From positions 1-46,750 of the forward strand of contig JAGGVC010000002.1 of the NCBI GenBank assembly GCA_021158185.1: a DNA stretch of 46,750 bases. Reading direction: 5' to 3'. The stretch comes from a bacterium (GTDB lineage: Bacteria; 4484-113; JAGGVC01). Both the position numbers and the translations under genes were made by a program. Positions 39,937 to 46,750 of the stretch are shown here, one piece after another (within the stretch, counting starts at the first letter, position 1; each line of letters opens with the position of its first letter). The notes beneath the pieces are model-generated. The model did no database searches, was not told where the DNA came from, and worked only from the letters and a program-made list of their open reading frames with translations.

Positions 39937-41688
39937 TTGATCGCTCTAGGCTTGATCTCGTACATGATTGCATCTGCATCTTTCCGGCGTGTTATCATTC
40001 CCAGAGTGAAGCCCGGGTTTACTTTCAAGCAGCTCATTCCGGGACTGTTGATTGCAGCGCTCGTCGTCTGGCCGACTGCTGCCATCTTCAGCGATTCCAC
40101 ACAGGCTCCTGATTTAAGGCAAGATGCATCTCTCGCTGCTTCCGTCGCGACTTCACTACCGATTTTTCTTGCATCAGGCTGGACAAAAGGGGATTTGGAA
40201 TCGTTGGAGTCAACTGCCGGAGAATCTTCGAATCTCCCAGCATTCGTCTCCGTTGATCCGGACAAGCTTTGCGAGCGCATAACACACTCGGAGGGAATTG
40301 CAGGCATTACTATTTCCGGTGAGTGTTGGCGTAATCTCAAGCCGGATGCTAAGACACGGATCATAGCAGCAACACTCGAAGGGGTCTTGGTTTTCGTTGC
40401 GCATGAACGCTCCGAAAATCTCGGTGAAAGAAGGAATATCACTTTTGTTCCCGGTGCAGATTTCCAGGAGTCCGCGACTTGGCTGATAACGAGTTTTTCA
40501 GGGCTTCTTTCACTGATCGACCCGAATGCCGAAGACATAGCTGCATCGCTTACCGTTATCCGCCTTCCCGGCATATCACCTGATATGTACGACATTGAAC
40601 TGAAGCCTCCCATCGAGCCGTCTGCCTTCCTGCAAGCGGCTATTGCTGGGAATATCGAAACTGGAAGCATTGGTGGACTGACCAGTTTTGAAAAGCACAG
40701 GCTTGCAATGCAGCTTCTGAATGTCCCGTTCTCACTTGCTCAAGTCGAATACGCATTGCCTACTGCCAAAACGGATGGAAGCGAAGCCCAAGGAAAGGCT
40801 GGCTTTAGACTTGGAGATGATTTGGAAGACTGGTTCCACAATACGAAGAACAAGATAAAGTGTGCAGAATTATTACGGACTGTTGTCGCAATCTGGATAC
40901 TCGTTATCGCGCCGCTTCCGTTGATACTTCTTAACCGACCGTGGAACGTAGTCTTGTCGGCAGGTATCGTTGCCGCAGGATTTGCTATGTTTCTCGTTCA
41001 TACGCCAAACAGCGAAACGAAATCGTTACGGTACGCGCGCCAGGATCAAGCCCTGAATACTGCTATCACTTCAACTTACACCTTCAGCTTTCCGTCACGC
41101 GCTGCCCGAGAGAACGGGGGTTTCGCCTCGGCAGGAGATTCGACATACGATATCAACGGCTCGCGCACCAGCCTCCTCTCGGTTGTCCTGACTACGGATT
41201 TCGAAACTAAACCGGATATAGTCCCGATTCGGCTTTCAGCGATTCACTGCCAAAACGGCTCCGTCGAGATCGAGCTTGAAAACAACAGTAATCGCGCACT
41301 CGAAAACGTGTTTATCGGCCAAGGAGGTTACGTTGCAGGATTGGGACGAGTATTGCCGGGAAGATCAATGACATTTCGAGTTGCATCTCTTCCCGAAAAC
41401 GCACTCATTCAGGGAACGATTCACGCGAAAGGAAAGGACGAAGCGGTTCTCTGGATTTTGCGCAACCTGTATCTAAAGCGCTTGTCGAGCCTCACCGATG
41501 CTTACAATGGTCGCGCGGAAGTCGGGAATCCCGCTGATCCCTTTTCTGCACATCCTTCATCGGGCTTCGGGATACACACAGCGCTTATTCCGATTCTCGA
41601 TTCTGACGCTCCCTGGCTCATTGCGCAGATCTCGGAAGGTGGAGAAGCTCTGGTAATCGAACATATCGGCGAGGCGGTTCACCCGTGA
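39937..41688 (+). CDS. Large membrane protein of unknown function, partner of the following permease-like protein
   Basis: The product is up to 583 aa. A membrane helix near residues 30-50 (QLIPGLLIAALVVWPTAAIF) is followed by a large external region, then two helices at about 310-350 (VVAIWILVIAPLPLILLN; VVLSAGIVAAGFAMFLV). The C-terminal 200 residues are beta-sandwich-like (NGSVEIELENNSNRALENVF). I do not recognise the family; the layout (TM, large alpha/beta part, two TM, beta domain) resembles auxiliary proteins of some ABC-2 systems, which is an inference. The start is uncertain: TTG at 39937 or ATG at 39964, neither with a good ribosome-binding site. The stop overlaps the next start (GTGA). 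Confidence 0.65.
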   Translation: MIALGLISYMIASASFRRVIIPRVKPGFTFKQLIPGLLIAALVVWPTAAIFSDSTQAPDLRQDASLAASVATSLPIFLASGWTKGDLESLESTAGESSNLPAFVSVDPDKLCERITHSEGIAGITISGECWRNLKPDAKTRIIAATLEGVLVFVAHERSENLGERRNITFVPGADFQESATWLITSFSGLLSLIDPNAEDIAASLTVIRLPGISPDMYDIELKPPIEPSAFLQAAIAGNIETGSIGGLTSFEKHRLAMQLLNVPFSLAQVEYALPTAKTDGSEAQGKAGFRLGDDLEDWFHNTKNKIKCAELLRTVVAIWILVIAPLPLILLNRPWNVVLSAGIVAAGFAMFLVHTPNSETKSLRYARQDQALNTAITSTYTFSFPSRAARENGGFASAGDSTYDINGSRTSLLSVVLTTDFETKPDIVPIRLSAIHCQNGSVEIELENNSNRALENVFIGQGGYVAGLGRVLPGRSMTFRVASLPENALIQGTIHAKGKDEAVLWILRNLYLKRLSSLTDAYNGRAEVGNPADPFSAHPSSGFGIHTALIPILDSDAPWLIAQISEGGEALVIEHIGEAVHP

Positions 41689-43508
41689 CAGGAAATAAAT
41701 TCAACCGCTCGTCTGATGCCCCGCAATCGAAGAACGGCTCGGAAATGCCTGCACCGCCCAAGGTTCGCAGGTCGTCGAAACGTCCTCCGCCCCCGCCTTC
41801 GCGCAAGGATGACAGGCCCAAGCACAGGCTGAATTTGAAGAACAATGTAATATACATTTTTGGGGCACTTAAAGATGAATTCAGGCGAACGTACAACGGA
41901 GCGCGCTGGCAGTTTTTCTTCGCACTCGCCATAGCGGTTCTTTTCGCGCTCAGCGATGCACTGGCCTTCTACCTTGGCATTGCCGAGCTTTCCGAGGAAA
42001 GTGGCGGAGCGTTCTACAAGGTTCATTATTGGGACAGGGCGTTTATCGCAGTCCTTCTTTTTCTTGCGGTTGACGTAGGAATCTCCATTGGCATCAAGTG
42101 GAATGCCGCGCTGCAATCGGGCGGATCAGGTTTATTCGGACGGGCGATCAGGCTCGGAGCAGGCACCTCATTTTCAATATTCCTTTTGTTCATCGGCCCT
42201 GCGGCTCTGCGCTTCATCGCAGCCCAGCCTACAGCCACGCCGAGCGTGTTTCCATTCACCGCGCTCGACAACGTTGCCATTGCACTGACAGCCTTTGTTC
42301 TCGTCTGCTGCGTTTCAGCGGTCGGCGGGCTTTCAGCACTTCTCGTTACTGCGGCACACTCATTTCGCATGAAAGCCACATCTCCGCAAAGCGCGCCGAA
42401 TTACCTGTTCATAGGGCTGACGATCCTTGCGTTTACAGTAATATGCGACCACGATTCCGGTATTTCATCGAGTTTCACCGGAAATGCGATCGCACCTTTT
42501 AGCGCGAACGGTATCGTTAACCTGCTCAAGGCGTTCAGCCCGTTCGGTGTGGATATCAGCATTCCCGCAGGATACTACAGGCTGGCCGCGCTTGTGAAAA
42601 CCGCTGTGTTTTGCTTCACCGTTTATGCACTATTAGCAGTCATCATCGCTGCAATAAAGAGCATATTGCATATGGCTTCGCAGAGAGCAAGCCAAAGCGG
42701 GGCTTCCGAAAGAAGATGGCCTTTATCCCGCATCAACACAGAAGAAATCCTCGCCTACATTCCTGCGCTGGTCGCTTCCGGCATCATTTCGACAACCGCT
42801 GCAATCTTTCTCATCAACGAAAATCCGCTTGCCGGCGGACGAATGCCAATAGGCGAAACTCGCTTCTGGCCTCTATCCATTCTTGCACTGAGCGGACTCG
42901 GCCTTGCGTTTGCCGTAAGCTACATCTTCTCGAAGATTGAAGCCGGGAACTCACAATCGCGCGCGCGAAATACGGGCGCGATCGAGGGCGCGATCAGCTT
43001 GAATTCGCCGCAGAACGCGCGCGCGCGCGCGTCTCACTCATATCCGATTATCGTAATGATCTTCGGCCTTCCGATGGTCGCGGTGGCGATTGAAATCGGT
43101 CGGCTCGGAGTAATTCAAGGCGTCGGCGCACTCACGATGACGGTATCGTTTATTGCTATGCTGACCTTTGGAATACTCATCATCACCGGGATTCAGGCGG
43201 CTGTTCGATTGTTGAAGCAGGATCAATACTTGAAATACTATCCTGGAACCCTTGCGCTTGCTATAGGAATTATGGTCTTTATTTCAAGCGCGGGCTCGTA
43301 TGGAACCGGAAGCACATCTAAATATATCTGGACTATAATAAGCCCTTATACGCTTGTAAATTCACTAATGGGCTACTTATCGGCATCACATGTGGCAACA
43401 TCCTGGAGTATTCTTGTGTTATCGCTTCTAATACTATCTTTTGCTCTTGTTGTTCAAAGCCGAATCAGCAGGAATACTGTTGTTAATCGAAGGAAGATTG
43501 TTGAGTGA
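41685..43508 (+). CDS. Polytopic membrane protein, duplicated ABC-2-permease-like
   Basis: The product is 607 aa. A cytoplasmic proline-rich N-terminus (KRPPPPPSRKDDRP) precedes about 12 membrane helices. Two segments look alike: NLLKAFSPFGVDIS with a following helix pair near residues 280-325, and TIISPYTLVNSLMGYL with LVLSLLILSFALVVQS near 550-600; both have the S-P-[FY] then helix layout seen at the end of ABC-2 permeases. This suggests two fused six-helix halves. No ATP-binding subunit is in the window. Residues about 420-450 form a hydrophilic Arg/Ala/Asn-rich loop encoded by a GC-alternating tract. It is translated with the preceding gene (GTGA overlap), and its 3' end overlaps the convergent methyltransferase gene by 75 bp. 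Confidence 0.7.
   Translation: MTGNKFNRSSDAPQSKNGSEMPAPPKVRRSSKRPPPPPSRKDDRPKHRLNLKNNVIYIFGALKDEFRRTYNGARWQFFFALAIAVLFALSDALAFYLGIAELSEESGGAFYKVHYWDRAFIAVLLFLAVDVGISIGIKWNAALQSGGSGLFGRAIRLGAGTSFSIFLLFIGPAALRFIAAQPTATPSVFPFTALDNVAIALTAFVLVCCVSAVGGLSALLVTAAHSFRMKATSPQSAPNYLFIGLTILAFTVICDHDSGISSSFTGNAIAPFSANGIVNLLKAFSPFGVDISIPAGYYRLAALVKTAVFCFTVYALLAVIIAAIKSILHMASQRASQSGASERRWPLSRINTEEILAYIPALVASGIISTTAAIFLINENPLAGGRMPIGETRFWPLSILALSGLGLAFAVSYIFSKIEAGNSQSRARNTGAIEGAISLNSPQNARARASHSYPIIVMIFGLPMVAVAIEIGRLGVIQGVGALTMTVSFIAMLTFGILIITGIQAAVRLLKQDQYLKYYPGTLALAIGIMVFISSAGSYGTGSTSKYIWTIISPYTLVNSLMGYLSASHVATSWSILVLSLLILSFALVVQSRISRNTVVNRRKIVE
43015..43032. repeat. Alternating CG tract (possible Z-DNA)
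   Basis: An 18-bp perfect palindrome of alternating purine and pyrimidine, A-(CG)8-T, inside the permease-like gene. Just upstream are two near copies of GGGCGCGATC (42974-42996). It encodes the Ala-Arg run in a loop between membrane helices. Confidence 0.75.
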
Positions 43509-44252
43509 TATCGTCCATAAATACATAAGAATCCCAGCGGCAACCGAGACGTTGAGTGATTCGACGCCTTCCGCCATTGGAATATACACGTGATGATCGC
43601 ATTTTTCGAGCAGCTTCTCGCGAATTCCCTTTCCTTCACTGCCGAAAACGAGGGCGGTTCGCTTGGGAAAGCGGAATGTCAATGCCTGATCGGCATTTCT
43701 TGGGTCGCCCACCGCGGCAACGCTCCAGAAGTCGAGGTCGGTGAGTCTTGAAAGCGACTGGCTCAAATTCAGGCCGCGACAGACGGGGATCGTGAACGCG
43801 AGCCCTGCACTTGCTTTATAGAAAACCGGCCCCGGCCGCACGCTTCGATGAGACGGCATCACCACCGCATTTGCGCCGACGGCAGCCGCCGTACGCACTA
43901 TTGCGCCCGCATTCCGCGGATCCGTTATGCCGTCCAGCAGCACCACGAGAGCAGGACCGCCTTCCGGTACAACATCGGCCAGATCCGGATTCGGAAGCGA
44001 TGAAATTTCGCCTGCACAATACTGGTGTCCGTCGCAGATCCTGGCGTCGTCGAATTCCCGCTTGTCCACGTATCTGATGCGGCTAAAGGGCAGCGCTCCC
44101 GCAAGCTCGGTCAATTCTTTTCGCGCTTCTCCGTCGGACAGTATCAGGCGCTTGAGCAGACCTTTCTCTGCTGCCTGGCTAAGCGGATTTACGCCTACGA
44201 CGCAGTTCTCCCTTGCGATTCTGACGCCTGCAAGAGCGATCTTGTCCTTCAC
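43434..44252 (-). CDS. TrmH-family (SpoU) RNA 2'-O-methyltransferase
   Basis: The product is 272 aa. N-terminal substrate-binding domain: CVVGVNPLSQAAEKGLLKRL and RIRYVDKREFDD. The knotted SPOUT catalytic domain has all three motifs: motif 1 GITDPRNAGAIVRTAAAVGA, motif 2 LVFGSEGKGI and motif 3 IPMAEGVESLNVSVAAGILM. It transfers methyl groups from S-adenosylmethionine to a ribose in rRNA or tRNA; the RlmB/TrmH subgroup cannot be fixed by eye. The GTG start overlaps the CDF stop codon (GTGA). The 3' end overlaps the convergent membrane-protein gene. Confidence 0.92.
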   Translation of the reverse strand: MKDKIALAGVRIARENCVVGVNPLSQAAEKGLLKRLILSDGEARKELTELAGALPFSRIRYVDKREFDDARICDGHQYCAGEISSLPNPDLADVVPEGGPALVVLLDGITDPRNAGAIVRTAAAVGANAVVMPSHRSVRPGPVFYKASAGLAFTIPVCRGLNLSQSLSRLTDLDFWSVAAVGDPRNADQALTFRFPKRTALVFGSEGKGIREKLLEKCDHHVYIPMAEGVESLNVSVAAGILMYLWTISLNNLPSINNSIPADSALNNKSKR

Positions 44253-45232
44253 TCACTGTCTCCCTTTCGGAAAATATGACACGGTTCGCGCGGCACCTGC
44301 GTATTCTCGCATTCCTGATCTTCGCACGGCTCGATATGGACTGTCAGGTCGCACTGTGGAAATGCCAGCTTTATCCGCTCCTCGAGCCGGTCGCAAAGGT
44401 CGTGGCTTTCCTTGATCGAGAGGTGTCGACAACAAAGTAGGTGGAAATCGATGAAGTAGGTCGGCTTCAGCCCCCTGCAGCGGAAATTGTGGAAGTTAAT
44501 TACCTCGTCGGGGAATTCTGATACGATTTCGCTTATGCGCTTCTGAATTTCCCCCTCCTCGGCAGGCGCCGCATCAAGGAGCTGTGCACCTGAGCGCTTT
44601 AGGAGGATAATGCTCACATAGATGATATAGATGCTCACAGCGATTGCGAAAATCGGATCCAGAATTACATACCCGAACGCCTTGATCAGCCATAGTGCCA
44701 CAAGCACCGCAGCGGATGTAATCCCGTCGCTGAAGAGGTGGAGAGCGTCGCCTCTGAGCGCAAGAGAGTCCGTCATTTTTGCAACGTAGTTGAGCCTTGC
44801 GGAAGCAGCCAGGTTTGCTGCGACCGACAATGCCATTAGCAGAATGCCCCATCCGAGCATCGCTTCGTTCACCGATGTGGTATGCAGGTGTCGAATAGCG
44901 TAATAGAGGATAAAAACGTAGGGAATGAGAATGATGAGACCTTCGATAAATGCACCCATCGCCTCGAATTTTGTGTGCCCGTAATGGTGCACTTCGTCCG
45001 CGGGTTCGCCGCCTTTTTTTATCGAATAGTAGGCTATCATCGCCGCTATCATATCCATCAAACTGTGGAGTCCCTCGGAAATGATTGCGATGCTTCCGGT
45101 CAGGATGCCCACGACGATCTTCGTCACGGTTAGCGTGGTCGTAACCGCGATGCTCATCCCTGCAGTACGCTGTTTAAGACGATGCGTTTGCTCTGATTTT
45201 GCTTTAGCGACAGCTGATTGCACTTCGCTCAT
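44249..45232 (-). CDS. Cation diffusion facilitator (CDF) transporter
   Basis: The product is 327 aa. Six membrane helices fit the CDF family, which exports Zn2+, Fe2+, Mn2+ or Co2+ in exchange for protons. The transport site residues are seen as HSLMD in helix 2 (SEGLHSLMDMIAAMIAYYS) and HLFSD in helix 5 (RGDALHLFSDGITSAAVLV). The C-terminal cytoplasmic domain (about 215-300) has the ferredoxin-like fold with VINFHNFRCRG and IDFHLLC. The tail is cysteine-containing (CEDQECEN). HxxxD in helix 2 and helix 5 would suit Zn2+ or Fe2+; the metal is not certain. The ATG at 45232 is chosen by comparison with family N-termini; no strong ribosome-binding site precedes it. Confidence 0.92.
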   Translation of the reverse strand: MSEVQSAVAKAKSEQTHRLKQRTAGMSIAVTTTLTVTKIVVGILTGSIAIISEGLHSLMDMIAAMIAYYSIKKGGEPADEVHHYGHTKFEAMGAFIEGLIILIPYVFILYYAIRHLHTTSVNEAMLGWGILLMALSVAANLAASARLNYVAKMTDSLALRGDALHLFSDGITSAAVLVALWLIKAFGYVILDPIFAIAVSIYIIYVSIILLKRSGAQLLDAAPAEEGEIQKRISEIVSEFPDEVINFHNFRCRGLKPTYFIDFHLLCCRHLSIKESHDLCDRLEERIKLAFPQCDLTVHIEPCEDQECENTQVPREPCHIFRKGDSE

Positions 45233-45372
45233 CGCGTGGAGTTTATCATCCGTGGGGCTGCAATGCCATTTCAAGGTGGTGAAGTGATTTGATTTCAAGG
45301 CAGGCGAGGTTTTCATTATCAGCGCAGCAAGGCTCGTATGCCACCTGCAATTTCGTTTGCCCTAAATATATT

Positions 45373-45401
45373 TTGACGCTATTCCATTTTGCGGTTACAA
45401 T
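45373..45401 (+). promoter_or_regulatory. Promoter of the caspase-like gene
   Basis: TTGACG (45373-45378), a 17-bp spacer and TACAAT (45396-45401). Initiation near 45408 leaves a leader of about 24 nt with GGGGTAAGG before the ATG. Confidence 0.65.
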
Positions 45402-45431
45402 CCATAAGGTGGCAACAGCAGGGGTAAGGTT

Positions 45432-46750
45432 ATGGTTTCCTTAACGAAGCGGAATCTGGTCATTGTCATACAGGCGATTGTGCTGTTATTCGCCTTCGCA
45501 TTCGTTGCGGCGTCCGCACCAATTACTGAAAACGAGAAGCAGGTCGAAATCTGGTATGCAGATGGAGACCTTCAGGATCATGACAACCGGTGGGCGATCA
45601 TAATCGGCATCAACGATTACAGCGATGAGCAAATTGTCGATCTCAAGTATGCTGTAAACGATGCCGTGGAGTTCTATCGGCGGATTGTCGATCCTAAGAT
45701 CGGCAACTTCCGCGCCGACAATGTATTCCTCATGGTTAACGGGGCAGGAGGGGAGCTTGAGCCGACTCGCAACAATATTCTCCAGGCCATTTCCAGCATC
45801 GCCCGAGTCCGTGATGCCGACACGATTGTCTTCTTCTATAGCGGGCACGGGGTGAGCGGCCACACAGGAGATTTGAAAAGCAACTATCTTCTGCCGAAAG
45901 ACGCGCTTGTTTCGATTCCTTCGAGAACCGGCATTGACATCGACAATGACGTGTACAACATCATTGATGCTGCGGATGCGAAAAGAAAGCTGCTATTCAT
46001 CGACGCTTGCAGAAGCACGCTCGAAGTGAACAAGGGCGTAAACGACAGGCTGTTCGAAGACTATCAATTGGCAAGCGGAACCGCAGTCCTTTTCTCGACC
46101 GAATTCGGCAAGGCGAGCTATGAAGATGATGAAGAAAAGATGGGAGCCTTTGCTGCGATGCTCTGTGCGGGTATAGATGGCTTGGCTGATGGTGCGACCG
46201 GCGTGAAGGACGGCGTTATAAGCTTCAACGAGCTCGAAGCCTATACTGTAAGGGAACTCGCCGCATGGGGAGTGCGTCACCACCTCGATCAGATTCCGAT
46301 GAAGTTTGGTGAATACAGACTTGACATACCGGTTAGCAGGGCTCCGGGAGAAGGACATATTCTTATAGAGGCCCCAGAAATCGCCAAGCTCCCCACCGAG
46401 ATCAAACCTGTTCCACAATACTGTGTAGTCGAGATAGCCAGCAGTTTCGGCGGCAAGGCCTGCATTGATGCCGCGGATGAGCGGGAGTTCGGTATTTGCA
46501 CTGGAAACAAGGAAGTACCCGACTCCTTCGTCACAATCGAAGTTGAAAAGCACTTTATGAAGGCTAAAATCGATCCCTACTGCATCCTCGATTCACCCGG
46601 TGAGTACTTGCTGTGGACACTCGATATGTTCGACGGCGAAATCCATAAAGTGAGGTTCAACCTCGACTTCGGTGATTCCATCAAGCTTCAAATCAACCCG
46701 TACGGGATAATTTCCGCACTGGGAGAAGATAGTCGGGGGAAAAGCATCGC
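45432..46750 (+). CDS. Exported caspase-like (C14) peptidase, 3' truncated
   Basis: The frame is open from the ATG at 45432 to the window edge, giving at least 439 residues. Residues 1-29 are a signal peptide or anchor (LVIVIQAIVLLFAFAFVAAS). The caspase-fold domain (about 52-290) starts WAIIIGINDYSD, typical of metacaspase/orthocaspase proteins, with LKYAVNDAVEFYR next. The catalytic dyad is present: His139 in FFYSGHG and Cys193 in LLFIDACRS. Residues 300-439 are beta-rich and unassigned. Such proteins cleave after arginine/lysine or, in CRISPR and gasdermin systems, act in defence; here the signal peptide points to an extracytoplasmic role. Confidence 0.9.
   Translation, partial: MVSLTKRNLVIVIQAIVLLFAFAFVAASAPITENEKQVEIWYADGDLQDHDNRWAIIIGINDYSDEQIVDLKYAVNDAVEFYRRIVDPKIGNFRADNVFLMVNGAGGELEPTRNNILQAISSIARVRDADTIVFFYSGHGVSGHTGDLKSNYLLPKDALVSIPSRTGIDIDNDVYNIIDAADAKRKLLFIDACRSTLEVNKGVNDRLFEDYQLASGTAVLFSTEFGKASYEDDEEKMGAFAAMLCAGIDGLADGATGVKDGVISFNELEAYTVRELAAWGVRHHLDQIPMKFGEYRLDIPVSRAPGEGHILIEAPEIAKLPTEIKPVPQYCVVEIASSFGGKACIDAADEREFGICTGNKEVPDSFVTIEVEKHFMKAKIDPYCILDSPGEYLLWTLDMFDGEIHKVRFNLDFGDSIKLQINPYGIISALGEDSRGKSI

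Noticed and set aside
45486-46553. Minus-strand open frames at the right edge
   Set aside because: The plus strand encodes an obvious caspase-like protein with signal peptide and promoter across the whole stretch.
1-46750. tRNA, rRNA, CRISPR, IS elements
   Set aside because: I looked for T-arm-like GTTCRA patterns in intergenic regions, regular spaced repeats and transposase motifs and found none that hold up; GGTTCGATCC at 23520 lies inside a coding region and has no cloverleaf.

Overview
The window looks like chromosome from a Gram-negative, probably anaerobic or microaerobic bacterium of uncertain phylum, with roughly balanced base composition. Evidence for a Gram-negative envelope is a beta-barrel-like outer-membrane protein, many lipoprotein signal peptides, type IV-pilin-like prepilins and PspA. 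Anaerobic or respiratory flexibility is suggested by an octaheme hydroxylamine-oxidoreductase-like cytochrome and a soluble NuoEFG-type electron-transfer complex. Recognisable promoters are of the sigma-70 type (TTGACA / TATAAT), often with a 16-bp spacer. I see no rRNA, tRNA, CRISPR array, insertion sequence or phage gene.

Layout. 1-3.5 kb: the 3' part of a hybrid histidine kinase, a terminator, a NUDIX hydrolase, an acidic protein and a DUF2225 zinc-ribbon protein. 3.5-10.2 kb: an outer-membrane protein divergent from an S55 (SpoIVB-like) peptidase, a nitroreductase, the octaheme cytochrome on the minus strand, a TPR/esterase lipase-fold protein and a coupled 46-codon ORF. 10.2-17.4 kb: two lipoprotein genes on the minus strand (one a subtilase), dapF and a stand-alone 5'-3' exonuclease on the plus strand, and a large dockerin-like/PKD/propeller surface protein on the minus strand. 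17.5-19.9 kb: a decayed LuxR helix-turn-helix remnant, then three pilin-type genes.

19.9-30.7 kb is the most distinctive part: six minus-strand genes in the order receiver-ACT-ACT protein, NuoE, NuoF, a NuoG-like subunit with an inserted GltD-type NADPH:flavin module, a multi-PAS/GAF histidine kinase, and an NtrC-like response regulator whose ATPase motifs are degenerate and which has no DNA-binding domain. It reads as a soluble NAD(P)H/iron-sulfur electron hub wired to unusual signalling proteins.

30.8-38 kb: PspA and a two-TM partner (minus strand), then the plus-strand housekeeping run rpsF-rpsR-rplI-dnaB-purD and a lipoprotein. 38-46.75 kb: a STAS protein and a lipoprotein (minus strand), a translationally coupled pair of large membrane proteins (one resembling a duplicated ABC-2 permease), a TrmH-family methyltransferase overlapping a CDF cation transporter, and, running off the right edge, an exported caspase-like peptidase.

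The start codons of several genes were moved from the longest open frame to one supported by a Shine-Dalgarno sequence, a signal peptide or a promoter; reasons are given per entry. All functions are inferred from motifs read by eye; no database search was possible.
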